Shown in pieces: positions 10,360 to 19,567 of a stretch of 64,000 nt of DNA. The position numbers were made by a program, and so were the translations under genes. Origin of the DNA: Anagrus nilaparvatae (lineage: Eukaryota; Arthropoda; Insecta; Hymenoptera; Mymaridae); the NCBI GenBank assembly GCA_022575985.1, contig JAKSXM010000285.1, positions 124,001-188,000 of the forward strand, in the 5' to 3' direction. Position 1 is the stretch's first letter; each line of letters begins with the position of its first letter. The notes under the pieces were generated by a model. That model made no database searches. It saw nothing but the letters and a program-made list of their open reading frames with translations, and was not told the DNA's origin.

Positions 10360-13300
10360 TTTTATCTAAGCTGGAAAAATTAATTATTTGTGAATTTTCT
10401 GTGTCGTTTGGTTTAAAAGTAGGATTATTGGAAGGAAGTGTCTTCAGTCGTATTATGTCTTCCGCGTGTACTTTGGGTATTCTTCCCGGCGAATTTTTCA
10501 ATAAATACACTGTCGGCGACAGGACTTTAGCTATGACATCGGGTTCTTCTCGTTTGGGCGCGAGCTTTGCTGAGAAGTGTTTTTCGGCTGACGATTGTGG
10601 TTGAGTCCTTCTGAGGACCCTATCCCCCTCCTTAAAGGAGACGTCAAGTCGACCCTTATCATAGCGCTGCTTCTGTTTGTCTCGTTCGTCGTCTATGTGC
10701 TTTGCTACTAAGTCACGTAGTACGTCGAGTCTTTTAAGTCTGTCTTTCCAAACTTCTGGGTCTATTTCTTGCACGGGTGTGATTTCGCCTTCTGTGGGCT
10801 GTTCGAGTTGTCGTCTAAGGCTTTTTACCATTTTTGGCTGACGACCATAATTTAGGTATGCTGGCGATGTTTTCAGCGTCTGTTGTATGGCTGTATTTAC
10901 CGCGTGCCGGAATTCGTGCAGATGTTTATCCCAGTCCCTGTGGTCTTCTCCAATGAACATTCTGATCATTTGTTTGAGGTTACGATTTGAGCGCTCCGTA
11001 GCGTTCGCTTTCGGGTGGTAAGGGGGGGTAGTGATTACCCTCACTCCATACTCGCTCATAACCTTGCGAATGTGTTCATTGTCGAATTCTGAACCGTTGT
11101 CAGTCAAAAAATAGTTTGGTGTTTCCCAGCGGAAGAGTATGAGCTCTTCGAAGGCGTTAGCGACGGTTTTTCCGTTGGCTTTTCTCAAAGGCTTTAGCTC
11201 AATCATTCGCGTGAACAAATCTTGAAAAACGATTAAGTACTTGAAACCGTTTTTACTTCTAGGAAATTCCATACAATCGCCCGCTACTACAGTCCATGGT
11301 TGTTCGACTATGCGTTTTCCCATTAAGCCTTGTGGGGCTGTTTGGACCGCTTTATGCCTTTGGCATTCTAAGCAAGTAGTGACGTATTTTTCCGTGTCGT
11401 GGAACATCCCTGGCCAATAGTAGTCAGTGGCTAAGCGCTGGTATGTTTTCGCTACTCCGAAATGTCCTGACCACGGTGTATTATGCATTTCTTGAAGTGC
11501 TTGTAATCTTTGCCCTTGGGGCAGTACTAAACGCCAATTATGCTTGTTGCCGCTTATAGGATCTAATAACTGGTCCTTTTTATGTATATATAATCTATTT
11601 TCTTCAATTTTGTAATTTGGCAGTTTCCATGGAGTTTGAGTGACATCATGCATTCTTCTTGTATACCATGGGTCTGATAACTCTTCTAAGGCCGATAAAT
11701 AATCCATTTCCTCGTCTTCGTCGGTTTCTGCGAGGTCTTTGTAGGAAATTCTAGACAGGGCGTCTGGAACATGGTTTAAACTGCCTTTCCTATATACAAC
11801 ATCGAAGTCCCACTGCTGCAGTTCCAGAGCCCAGCGGGCTAACCTGCCGGTTGGCTCTTTTAAATTACTTAGCCATTTAAGGCTGGAGTGGTCCGTGATG
11901 GCAGTAAACTTGTAACCTTCTAGGTATGGTCTCAGTCGTTTTATTGCCCATAATAAAGCTAAACATTCGCGTTCTGTAGCGCTGTAGTTTTGCTCTTGTG
12001 CTGTTAAAACTCGGCTGATATAAACTACAGGATGCTCTCCGTCCTCGTGCATTTGAGTGAGAACTGCCCCTATCGCCATATTGCTGGCGTCCGTTTGGAC
12101 CGTAAACGGGAGGCTAAAGTCTGGTCTGGCTAAGACGGGCGTACTGACTAAAGCTAATTTGAGTTTTTCAAATGCCTCTGTCTGCTCTGCTCCCCAAGAC
12201 CACTTTATGTCTTTGTGCAGAAGTTTAACCAGCGGAATTTTTAATTCGGCTACATTATTAATAAAACGTGAGTACCATCCTACCATGCCTAAGAATCGGC
12301 GTAATTCTTTTATGTTTGTCGGCGCAGGATATTCTAAGACTGGCCTGATCTTCTCTTTATCGGGGCGCAAACCCTCGGCGTCTAGAATGAATCCTAAATA
12401 TACGACTTCTGAGCATCCGAAATCACATTTATCTGGATTTATTGATAAGCCTGCGTCGATTAGCTTTTTGAAGACTATTCTTAAATATTTTAGATGATCT
12501 TGAAAATCTTCAGTGGCTATTATTATATCGTCTTGATACGTTAAGACGAAGGGCTCGAGATCCGGCGTTATTATCTTATCCATCAGCCTTTGAAAGGTTT
12601 TTGGCCCATCTGTGACTCCAAAAGGTATTCTTGTGAATTGCATTAGGCCAAGTCCTGGCAGTGCGAACGCCGTATACGGCTTAGAATCGTCTTCTAACGG
12701 TACTTGTAAAAAAGCTTTACTAAGGTCAATTTTTGATAAATATTTCGCTCTTCTGAGCTTATCTAAGGCCGAGTCGAGATTAGGGAGGGGGTAGGCGTCT
12801 TTTTCAGTGACTTTGTTGACGTCACGATAGTCCACGCATAAACGATAGGTGTCGTTGCGTGGCACCATAACTGGAGCGCTACACCACGAGCTATTCGAAT
12901 ACTCAATTATCCCTAACTTAAGCCACTTTTTAGCTTCTTCTATGGCGAGATTCAAGACTTTTGGCGACATTCTTCTTAATTTATGTCTTACTGGTGTGGC
13001 ATCTGGTCTGACCCTGATTTTGTGCTTAATTAAATGTGTTCTTCCATGGGGCTGTGGCTGTGGGGGCAGGCATTCTTTTACTACTTGCATAATAATGTCC
13101 TTTTGCGAGGCTGATATTTCTTCGATTCCGGCGCACTCTCCGTAGAGCTGCGGATCATTTTTACTTTTATGCGCGTTAAATTTATGCCATTGTTCGCTGC
13201 CGTGCCTTCGCCTCCATTCACCTGCGCTTGCACAAATTTCTAGGCCAAAGGCTCTTTCAAAATCTACGCCCAATACCATGTCGTATTGTATGTTTTCAGA

Positions 13301-13840
13301 AACTTTCAGGTTTATAGGTTCCGACTGTCCATCTACGTCGAACCAAACTTTCAAGACTTGGTTAACTGGGGATATATTTCCCGTGGCGTCAATTAATGCT
13401 GACCCAATTGGCTTTAACCTGTCTTTGAATTTCTCTGCGTATTTAGGACCTAAGTAGGAAGCCATAGAACCTGAATCACAAAGAGCTTTCATATTCATGC
13501 CGGCTATATTTATATCGAAGAAAAGTCGGTTATCGACGTGAGAAGCGTCGCAATTTTCCGGCTCTTCTTGAACATTTTCGGCTAATTGAGAAATTTCTTG
13601 TGAATTTTTTTGATTTTCCTTTGAGTTTTCATTTTTATTATTTTTGTTGCTTTTTGAGTCGCTGGTAGCAGACGCCTCGGCAGGTTCGCGTCCTTGGGCA
13701 AGGCTGACCTTTTTTTCATTGATGGTTTCTGCTAACGCTTCTCTCTTGTCATTAATTATTGTTTGCGTAGTTACGCTTGCGACTCCACTATTTAGCTGGA
13801 GGTCGTTGGAGCCTCTCCCGTCTCCAGCTGGGCGTTTCCC
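10184..13840 (-). CDS. pol: Pol polyprotein: protease, reverse transcriptase, RNase H, integrase
   Basis: Open from the -1 shift site at 13840 to 10184, about 1218 codons; the first ATG-initiated portion starts at 13498 (numbering below). Protease DSG at residues 8-10. RT about 150-340 with YPLPNLDSALDKL, KIDLSKAFLQVPL and the catalytic box YQDD at 321-324. RNase H with TDAS (Asp470), ATERECLALLWA and TDHSSLKWL. Integrase zinc module H672, H679, C709, C712, and catalytic Asp741, Asp800 (LTDNGSEF) and Glu835, with D-to-E spacing of 35. A chromodomain was not recognised in the C-terminal tail. All key residues are present and no stop interrupts it, so the enzyme set looks functional. Expressed as a Gag-Pol fusion by frameshifting. 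Confidence 0.92.
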   Translation of the reverse strand, partial: GKRPAGDGRGSNDLQLNSGVASVTTQTIINDKREALAETINEKKVSLAQGREPAEASATSDSKSNKNNKNENSKENQKNSQEISQLAENVQEEPENCDASHVDNRLFFDINIAGMNMKALCDSGSMASYLGPKYAEKFKDRLKPIGSALIDATGNISPVNQVLKVWFDVDGQSEPINLKVSENIQYDMVLGVDFERAFGLEICASAGEWRRRHGSEQWHKFNAHKSKNDPQLYGECAGIEEISASQKDIIMQVVKECLPPQPQPHGRTHLIKHKIRVRPDATPVRHKLRRMSPKVLNLAIEEAKKWLKLGIIEYSNSSWCSAPVMVPRNDTYRLCVDYRDVNKVTEKDAYPLPNLDSALDKLRRAKYLSKIDLSKAFLQVPLEDDSKPYTAFALPGLGLMQFTRIPFGVTDGPKTFQRLMDKIITPDLEPFVLTYQDDIIIATEDFQDHLKYLRIVFKKLIDAGLSINPDKCDFGCSEVVYLGFILDAEGLRPDKEKIRPVLEYPAPTNIKELRRFLGMVGWYSRFINNVAELKIPLVKLLHKDIKWSWGAEQTEAFEKLKLALVSTPVLARPDFSLPFTVQTDASNMAIGAVLTQMHEDGEHPVVYISRVLTAQEQNYSATERECLALLWAIKRLRPYLEGYKFTAITDHSSLKWLSNLKEPTGRLARWALELQQWDFDVVYRKGSLNHVPDALSRISYKDLAETDEDEEMDYLSALEELSDPWYTRRMHDVTQTPWKLPNYKIEENRLYIHKKDQLLDPISGNKHNWRLVLPQGQRLQALQEMHNTPWSGHFGVAKTYQRLATDYYWPGMFHDTEKYVTTCLECQRHKAVQTAPQGLMGKRIVEQPWTVVAGDCMEFPRSKNGFKYLIVFQDLFTRMIELKPLRKANGKTVANAFEELILFRWETPNYFLTDNGSEFDNEHIRKVMSEYGVRVITTPPYHPKANATERSNRNLKQMIRMFIGEDHRDWDKHLHEFRHAVNTAIQQTLKTSPAYLNYGRQPKMVKSLRRQLEQPTEGEITPVQEIDPEVWKDRLKRLDVLRDLVAKHIDDERDKQKQRYDKGRLDVSFKEGDRVLRRTQPQSSAEKHFSAKLAPKREEPDVIAKVLSPTVYLLKNSPGRIPKVHAEDIIRLKTLPSNNPTFKPNDTENSQIINFSSLDKNEGKLQRTQEAGLQVAKKRGRPRRKAGAQGPTADTHVSNDERKQPYNLRSRKQANHLY
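10370..10382 (-). promoter_or_regulatory. Candidate splice acceptor for the third-ORF mRNA
   Basis: In sense, AATTTTTCCAG ends at 10371 and is followed by CTTAGATAAAA and the ATG of the third ORF. A pyrimidine tract and CAG this close to the start codon, inside Pol, suggest a spliced subgenomic transcript like that used for env in errantiviruses. A possible donor (AAG/GTAAAT) lies in the 5' LTR transcript region at 18885/18884. Confidence 0.5.
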
Positions 13841-15654
13841 GCTCTATATTGTGTAGCTACTGGGCAGGTACAGTTGGTGTACCTGACGCCAAGTTTGCCA
13901 CATAGCAAGCAAATTTCACGTTTATTAAGTTGTGGACACTGCAAAGTTCTGTGATTTGTGTCTTGGCACAGAACGCAATGGGCGGGGAATCGTGGCTTAT
14001 TAATTTTGGGTCGTCGCGTATTATTTTGTGAGTTTTGTGAATTATTTTGATTATTATTTTGCGATCTTGAAAATTGCATGCTCGGAATCGAACCTTGATT
14101 CCATTGAGGCATCATTTGCGCATAATAATTTGGGTCCGCAAACGTATGAGGAAACCATGGGTATGGCGGAGGAGCCATGGGCTGCATTATAGGCTGAGTT
14201 TGCCGTTGAGGCTGTGACCTAGGCTGCTGTTGTTGACCTACTCGCTGTTGCTGTGTCTGACGCTGCTGCTGAGGTCCTTGTTGCTGCCTCTGCTGGGTCT
14301 GTTGACTATTGTCCCCAGGCGTCGTTAATGCTGCCACTTCTTCCGTCAGTACCTGTTTACCACGCCCTCTGGGCTTGCGTTTCCCTTTGGCTGGTGTATT
14401 TTGTGGTACTTCTTCGGTTTGAGACGTATTTACTGAAGCGTTTACTGTTTCTGTAACAGCTGCTATTTTAGCCTTCACGGTTTTGTCGTCATAAGCTAAA
14501 TCTGGTACCTTTGAGTTCTTTTTATCTTTCGGGGCTGAATATTTATTTCTTACCTCAGCCAATTTTTCGTGCTTTTGGCCTAAGTCCAATAATTTATTGA
14601 AGCTTGTGATTGTGTTGGTTAGCCTATAAGCTTCTAAGCTTCGCTGGTATTCTGGATGAAGTACCCTGAGAGCCATTTCCACCAACTTTTTCTCACTAGG
14701 GCGTTGTGACAATTTATCGGCTATTGCCCTAAAAGCACATAAAAATGTGGCTATATTTTCGCCCTTGCCTTGAGTTCGTGTTCGAAGCTCTTCGAGATAA
14801 TCCTCGTCCTCCATATACGGAACGAAACGATTACGGAAGGCCGTCTCGAAATCTTCCCAGGTATCGAGGCTGTCTCTATCCGTTCTGTACCATAATATGG
14901 CGTGCTCTTCAAACATCGACGTTAGGCCGTATTTCATTTGTATGAAAGAAAGTCCTGAAGTCTCGTAGCAATCCTTAAGTTTAAATAAAAATTCTTCGGC
15001 TTTTTTGTTATCGCCGTTAAACTTGAGGTTCCACATTTTAAGTACCTTCCCGGCTTCTGTACGCTTAGACAGGCTTAAATTGAAGGACTTCTTAGTACTG
15101 GACATTACTTCCATTTCTGACTCTTCGGAATTTTCTACTCCCGAATTCATAAATATATTTTTCTCAGCCTTTTTCGTTTTATTGGTTTTTGACTTAAGGC
15201 TGCCGTCTACACTCTTGCTATTTTTCTTTTTATTTTCTTTCTGCTTGAGATTGTTATATTTTTCAATTTCTAATCTTTGTTGTTCTATGAATTCTTGTTC
15301 TTTTTGCAGTTTTTCATTTTCTGCTTTTGTATGTTCCCTTTCTCGGGAGCTTTTGCTGGCAATTGACGCATGTGATCTCAACGAGCCCGCTGAGCTGCCC
15401 CGTTGGCTTATGGTTCTCTCTTTACGGAGTTCTTCCATCACCTCTTTTGCCAGCGCTACCTCCTTTCGTAAAGCTGCTCTTTGCTTTTTCAAAAGGGCTA
15501 ATTCTTTTTGAGCAGCTGTTTGGGATTTTGGTAAAGAAATTTCTGAGCTGCTGTACGCGTTTTCTTCTGAATCAGCTAAGTCAGCGTCGTCAAGGTCGTT
15601 CTTTGCGTTTTGAACGCGCTGCTTATTCTTTGCGTCTTTGGCTTGATTTTGTCC
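13792..15654 (-). CDS. gag: Gag (capsid and nucleocapsid region)
   Basis: The frame is open from just after the TAA at 15657-15655 to the stop at 13792, about 620 codons. An N-terminal charged helical region (KKQRAALRKEV to EKLQKEQEFIEQQRL) precedes a retrotransposon gag capsid domain (KMWNLKFNGDNKKAEEFLF, AILWYRTDRDSLDTWEDF, RNRFVPY, GENIATFL). A Gln-rich linker follows, then a nucleocapsid module CVLCQDTNHRTLQC and CLLCGKLGVRYTNC. No ATG occurs in the first 70 or so codons, so initiation must be internal, or the region is translated together with the upstream ORF by stop readthrough. Confidence 0.85.
   Translation of the reverse strand, partial: GQNQAKDAKNKQRVQNAKNDLDDADLADSEENAYSSSEISLPKSQTAAQKELALLKKQRAALRKEVALAKEVMEELRKERTISQRGSSAGSLRSHASIASKSSREREHTKAENEKLQKEQEFIEQQRLEIEKYNNLKQKENKKKNSKSVDGSLKSKTNKTKKAEKNIFMNSGVENSEESEMEVMSSTKKSFNLSLSKRTEAGKVLKMWNLKFNGDNKKAEEFLFKLKDCYETSGLSFIQMKYGLTSMFEEHAILWYRTDRDSLDTWEDFETAFRNRFVPYMEDEDYLEELRTRTQGKGENIATFLCAFRAIADKLSQRPSEKKLVEMALRVLHPEYQRSLEAYRLTNTITSFNKLLDLGQKHEKLAEVRNKYSAPKDKKNSKVPDLAYDDKTVKAKIAAVTETVNASVNTSQTEEVPQNTPAKGKRKPRGRGKQVLTEEVAALTTPGDNSQQTQQRQQQGPQQQRQTQQQRVGQQQQPRSQPQRQTQPIMQPMAPPPYPWFPHTFADPNYYAQMMPQWNQGSIPSMQFSRSQNNNQNNSQNSQNNTRRPKINKPRFPAHCVLCQDTNHRTLQCPQLNKREICLLCGKLGVRYTNCTCPVATQYRAGNAQLETGEAPTTSS
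13794..13840 (-). promoter_or_regulatory. Programmed -1 ribosomal frameshift signal at the gag-pol overlap
   Basis: In Gag frame the heptamer G GGA AAC (13840-13834) fits the slippery rule X XXY YYZ. Four bases downstream begins a stem: AGCTGGAG (13829-13822) pairs perfectly with CTCCAGCT (13801-13794), and an inner GGAG/CTCC helix can form in the loop. The outer 3' arm overlaps the Gag stop codon. Slippage puts ribosomes in the Pol frame, which is open from this heptamer onward and closed by a TAG a few codons upstream. Confidence 0.88.
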
Positions 15655-16560
15655 TTATTCAGATCCACTTGAGCTTTTAGCTGTTGGGACCCGAGCTAAA
15701 ACATTGCTGTGCGGGTGAAAACCGAACGGGTAATTATCCCATTGTGGGCTCCCTTGAGCACCTTGAGGAGTTCTCAACCATTGTTGCGTATTATTTCTTG
15801 GCTGGCCGCGTCGCTGTTCATAATTATTACGCGTGCTAGATTTCTCGAACCTAGTAATTGGCAGCGACGTGCGATTTTGCGTTTTATCGTTCGGTCGTGA
15901 CTCAGTCAAATTATTATTGTGATTAGCTGGAATTTCCTGGCTATTGTTATTATTATTCTTTTGCCTTATGTAACCCGTGCTCATCACGGGATCGCAGCTG
16001 GCTGTCGTTGTCGTAAGTGGGTTGCTTACATTAACGACCGCGGCCGCCGCTGAAGACGTAAGAGCTACTTGGCTAACATTCGAATTTTGAGCTAAAACTT
16101 GTACATAAGTTGGTCGTGTTTGTGAATTTTGGGCCGTTGTGATAACTGGTGCGCTATAAGCTGGATTCTTAAGTCTGACGTTATTTAATTCTGAAACATG
16201 TCTATTGACTTCGCTGTTCAACGTCGAACTTCTGACTTGCTCATCCATTGATGGCATATCTAAGGCGTGTTGCAGAGTCGGTGGCATGAAATCGTTTGGC
16301 CTTTTGTCTTCGCTATAGCTCCAGTTGTACGGGGCTCTTTCGTCCAATATTTTAATTTGATATCGGAAAAGCCTGTCTTTTATTATGTCGACACTACCTT
16401 TATAAGACAGCCCATATTCTTCTAACTTCTTTATAATGTCAACGAACTCCATATTATCAATGGTGTTCAAAAGCTGTTGTACTTCCGGCCTCTGTTCGTA
16501 AGTTTGCCTTCTTCTTGACTTGCGGGCCGGCAATACGTGATTATCGCGTTTATTATTCAT
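15655..16560 (-). CDS. N-terminal ORF in frame with Gag, ending in TAA
   Basis: 301 codons from ATG at 16560. Residues about 25-70 (QLLNTIDNMEF to YGLSYKGSVDIIKDRLF) resemble a SAP-type helix-extended-loop-helix, a module found at the N-terminus of some gypsy Gag proteins. The rest is Asn/Thr/Ser/Gln-rich. The TAA at 15657-15655 is in the same frame as Gag, and the frame stays open on both sides. This is therefore probably the N-terminal part of a single Gag precursor of about 920 residues, separated by one stop that is either suppressed or a mutation private to this copy. Confidence 0.75.
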   Translation of the reverse strand: MNNKRDNHVLPARKSRRRQTYEQRPEVQQLLNTIDNMEFVDIIKKLEEYGLSYKGSVDIIKDRLFRYQIKILDERAPYNWSYSEDKRPNDFMPPTLQHALDMPSMDEQVRSSTLNSEVNRHVSELNNVRLKNPAYSAPVITTAQNSQTRPTYVQVLAQNSNVSQVALTSSAAAAVVNVSNPLTTTTASCDPVMSTGYIRQKNNNNNSQEIPANHNNNLTESRPNDKTQNRTSLPITRFEKSSTRNNYEQRRGQPRNNTQQWLRTPQGAQGSPQWDNYPFGFHPHSNVLARVPTAKSSSGSE

Positions 16561-18021
16561 TTTGTGTAATTACGTACGAAAAAAAAAAAAAAAAAAAGGG
16601 GTTAAAGAAATAATTTTATTTTAGAGTCCCTAAAATGCTCGCCCTTCCCATATAGAAAAAGCGACAGCTTTACAAAGAGTTAATTTTAAAATTAATTAAA
16701 AAGACTTGCTAAACGCGCAGACTGAAAAAAAAATTTGTAAAAAAAAAGTTGTAACTTCTCCCCGTGTACACGCGAGAAAAAAAAAAATATTTTATGAAGC
16801 AAAACGACTAAAAAAAAAATATATCCGTAGCAGGTCGAAATAGTTTATCTATTTCTCCCGCTAATTTCGTGTAAGGGTACTCTTGTATAATTTGCTGGCT
16901 ATTTTCTACTGAAAACGCGGCGCAAGGGGCAATTTTCTTGAATTTTTGTAAAATTTTCTTGAATATTCTTGATTTGGTAGTGTAAGTCTTGAGAAAATTT
17001 GAATTTAAAAGTTTTGTTGGTTTTGATTAAAATCTTGAATAAATTTTCTTGATTTAGTTGTTTTAATTGATAAGGGTTGATTTTATTTAAATGGTATATA
17101 TGTTATAAAATTAGGCTTGGAAATTCCTTGGCAAAAGGAATTTACCAGTTATTAAGCGAGAAAAATTGTCAGTTGTCGGCACAAAGCTTTGGGTTAAAGC
17201 TTTGAGGCTGTATGTTAAATACAAGTATGATAGGAGCGAGGATAATGGAAATTAATTGGAGCATATATAAAAATTATGATAATAATAATAATAAATATAA
17301 AAGAAATAATTATATATATAAATCAATAATAAAATTTATAATAATATATGGTAAAATTCGCAAGAATATAAATTTTTATGCGTTTCGCACAACTCAAGCT
17401 TTTATGCCCTAGTAACATAAAAAACTATTATTATTTATTTGTTTGAAAATTTTATAAAAAAATTTTGAATATTTTATGTAAAAAAAAATTTAAATCTCTT
17501 AGTATTTTACATTAAATATTAATACATATACTTTAGGCTAATTTTTAAATTTAAAAAAAAATTTAATTTAGTTTCTTGTTTTATCAATATAAAATTAAAA
17601 AAAATTTGTATCCTATAACTGCTCACTCATACTGCATACTGCATTCATTCTCGAGTTTCGTATGATTTTAATTTTATTCTTTAATTTTGTTATTTATAAA
17701 TTTTTTTGTGCTATGTTCATATATTATTTATGTCGGGTCTGGGTGCCGTACAAAAAAAAAAAAAATTGAAATTATATTATATTTTATTAAAAACGAAAAT
17801 TTATAAAGGTATCTACCTAAAAAAAAAATTAATTTTGAGTTATTGTTTACTCAAAAAAAAAATTTATGAGAGGTCTGAAGAGAAAAAAAAAATGTGTGCA
17901 TGCGTGCATCTCTTCTTTTTTATATAGGTCTCTGTGTCAGAGTTGTAAAGAAAAAAAAGGAAAGAAAAAAAAAGAGATGTATTCACGAGTGCACGATTCT
18001 TTTTCTTTGCTGGCGCATGCG

Positions 18022-18054
<33 letters not shown>

Positions 18055-18419
18055 CTATAAATTATAAATCTCTGTATATAGAAAAAAAAAGTTTTGTATA
18101 ATTTTTATGTGATTTTTATTTTAGAATAATTAAAAAGTTTAAATCAATTATTAATTATTTAAAAAAAAATTTTATTGAATAATTAATTATTATCTTAAAA
18201 ATTTTTATATTGTATAAAATTAGCATGCTGTAAATTAAAAATTTATTGCGCATGCGCTGGCAAAATTGTGGGAAAGTCTGCAAAAAAAAGTTTTTAAAAA
18301 TGGCCGTTATTTGCCGAAAATACGAAATTTTTATTTAAAAATTATTATTAAAAAAAAATTTTTTTTTTTTATTAAAAAAAAATTCACCGTATTTTGCCCA
18401 AAAACGTTGAGGCGCCACT
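16561..18419 (-). other. Long 5' leader of the gypsy element
   Basis: About 1.86 kb between the 5' LTR and the first ATG used, very AT-rich, with many A and T homopolymers, including a run of 30 T at 18023-18052 and several poly(A) runs. Short ORFs inside are low complexity and not credible genes. Such a long leader suggests internal ribosome entry, reinitiation, or splicing before translation. Confidence 0.5.
18404..18419 (-). promoter_or_regulatory. Candidate primer-binding site
   Basis: In sense the sequence just inside the 5' LTR reads AGTGGCGCCTCAACG. A TGG near the LTR edge is typical of tRNA-primed elements, since tRNAs end in CCA. I cannot name the tRNA without a search. Confidence 0.5.
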
Positions 18420-19567
18420 TATAACGGGGTTATTTTGGGGTTAATCTAATTAATTAAAAACAATATGCATTATTTTTGGCGCGCGAACCAGTTAATAAAT
18501 TTATTAACGAGCGCCTTTTAACTGACACGCGCCGGTAATATTATATAATAATGATAATGATATTGGGGTGAACAACCTTGCTTACCTGTTATTCGGCTAG
18601 CTCCGGCACGAAAAACAATCTCCTTAATAATTAGGGGGAGTTCTAAATAAGGGTTAATCTAGCTAAAGTAACGCAGGATTCATGAACATGCACTGCAATA
18701 AAATTACACTTGATTAAATTTATTAATCTTAATCTTTATATTTTATTAATCAAATAAACTGCCCTTAGGCTTACTATTTCATCTAATGAATTTTATTATA
18801 ACAAATTTTTATAATATATATATCGTTATAGAAACCGACCGCGAACACACACACAATGAACCTCGAAGCACTTATTTGATTTACCTTCGGCGATCTGGTC
18901 GTGGAAGTGGTCTATCTTGGAGTCGACGTCGTTAGCTCTTGATATAATATAACTAGTGGCTTCTTCAAAAATGGCTAACTCCCGCAGGTAGCACGACGTC
19001 GTAGACAAAGCTTTATGCTTCCTCGTGGCTGCTTCGTAGCTTAATTTTCAAATGCCTGTGAATGCTTATTTTCGCGAAGCTTTTTGGCTAAGGCTTCGCG
19101 CGTGCACACTCGAGTCTATTTTAATCAATTTCGGTCGACACTGACTTTAGAATTTTTAACCGGAGGTGTTTATAGTGACTTTTGGTCCAAATTAAAAACA
19201 AAACGTATGTAATTAATTAATAATTAATCCGGAGTCACTGCTTCTAATTAATTTTGAGATCAAGCATAAACAAGAAACAAAACGTGCGTACTTGTTGCTT
19301 ATCTTGCACGTTCTGGTCTTCTTCTTCACTTTTGCTTTTCTTTCGGCGCAAGAAGGTTGCGCGGTGAGCCTCTGCTTATTTTTCTCTGCCGCCTGCTGCC
19401 CTCTGAGATTGGCGGAGATAATATATTATTCAAAGATGTTAAATACGCTCGTCGTTTGGGTGTGTGTGTTTACGCGACGGCTTTTTTTTATATTTATGCA
19501 TATATATATATATACATATTAATGCAATATATATATATGCATTTGTAACGAAAAATGCTTCGTTACA
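18420..19567 (-). repeat. 5' LTR of the gypsy element
   Basis: 1148 bp and apparently identical to 7194-8341. Sense begins TGTAAC with the terminal hairpin and ends GTTATA. An open frame without an ATG (about 18826-19030) reads through the R/U5 region and ends shortly after a donor-like AAG/GTAAAT; it may be a leader exon or chance. Confidence 0.9.
19140..19174 (-). promoter_or_regulatory. Core promoter in the 5' LTR
   Basis: TATAAA at 19174-19169 and initiator TCAGT at 19144-19140 on the minus strand. The initiator A at 19142 lies 32 bases after the first T of the TATA box, the standard spacing for RNA polymerase II in insects. It defines the likely transcription start. Confidence 0.7.

Larger units (their letters stand above)
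7194..19567 (-). mobile_element. Full-length Ty3/gypsy LTR retrotransposon, 12374 bp
   Basis: Sense orientation is minus. Order: 5' LTR (19567-18420), PBS, long AT-rich leader, N-terminal ORF (16560-15655), Gag (to 13792), Pol in the -1 frame (13840-10184), a third ORF (10359-9316), 3' untranslated region, polypurine tract, 3' LTR (8341-7194). Pol order protease, RT, RNase H, integrase is that of Ty3/gypsy. Both LTRs are 1148 bp at a constant offset of 11226 and look identical by eye, and Pol is uninterrupted, so insertion is recent. The 12.4 kb length is large for the group. It is inserted in the Polinton ATPase gene. Confidence 0.93.

Noticed and set aside
12057..15511. Several + strand ORFs opposite gag and pol
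   Set aside because: Mirror frames of long coding regions on the minus strand.
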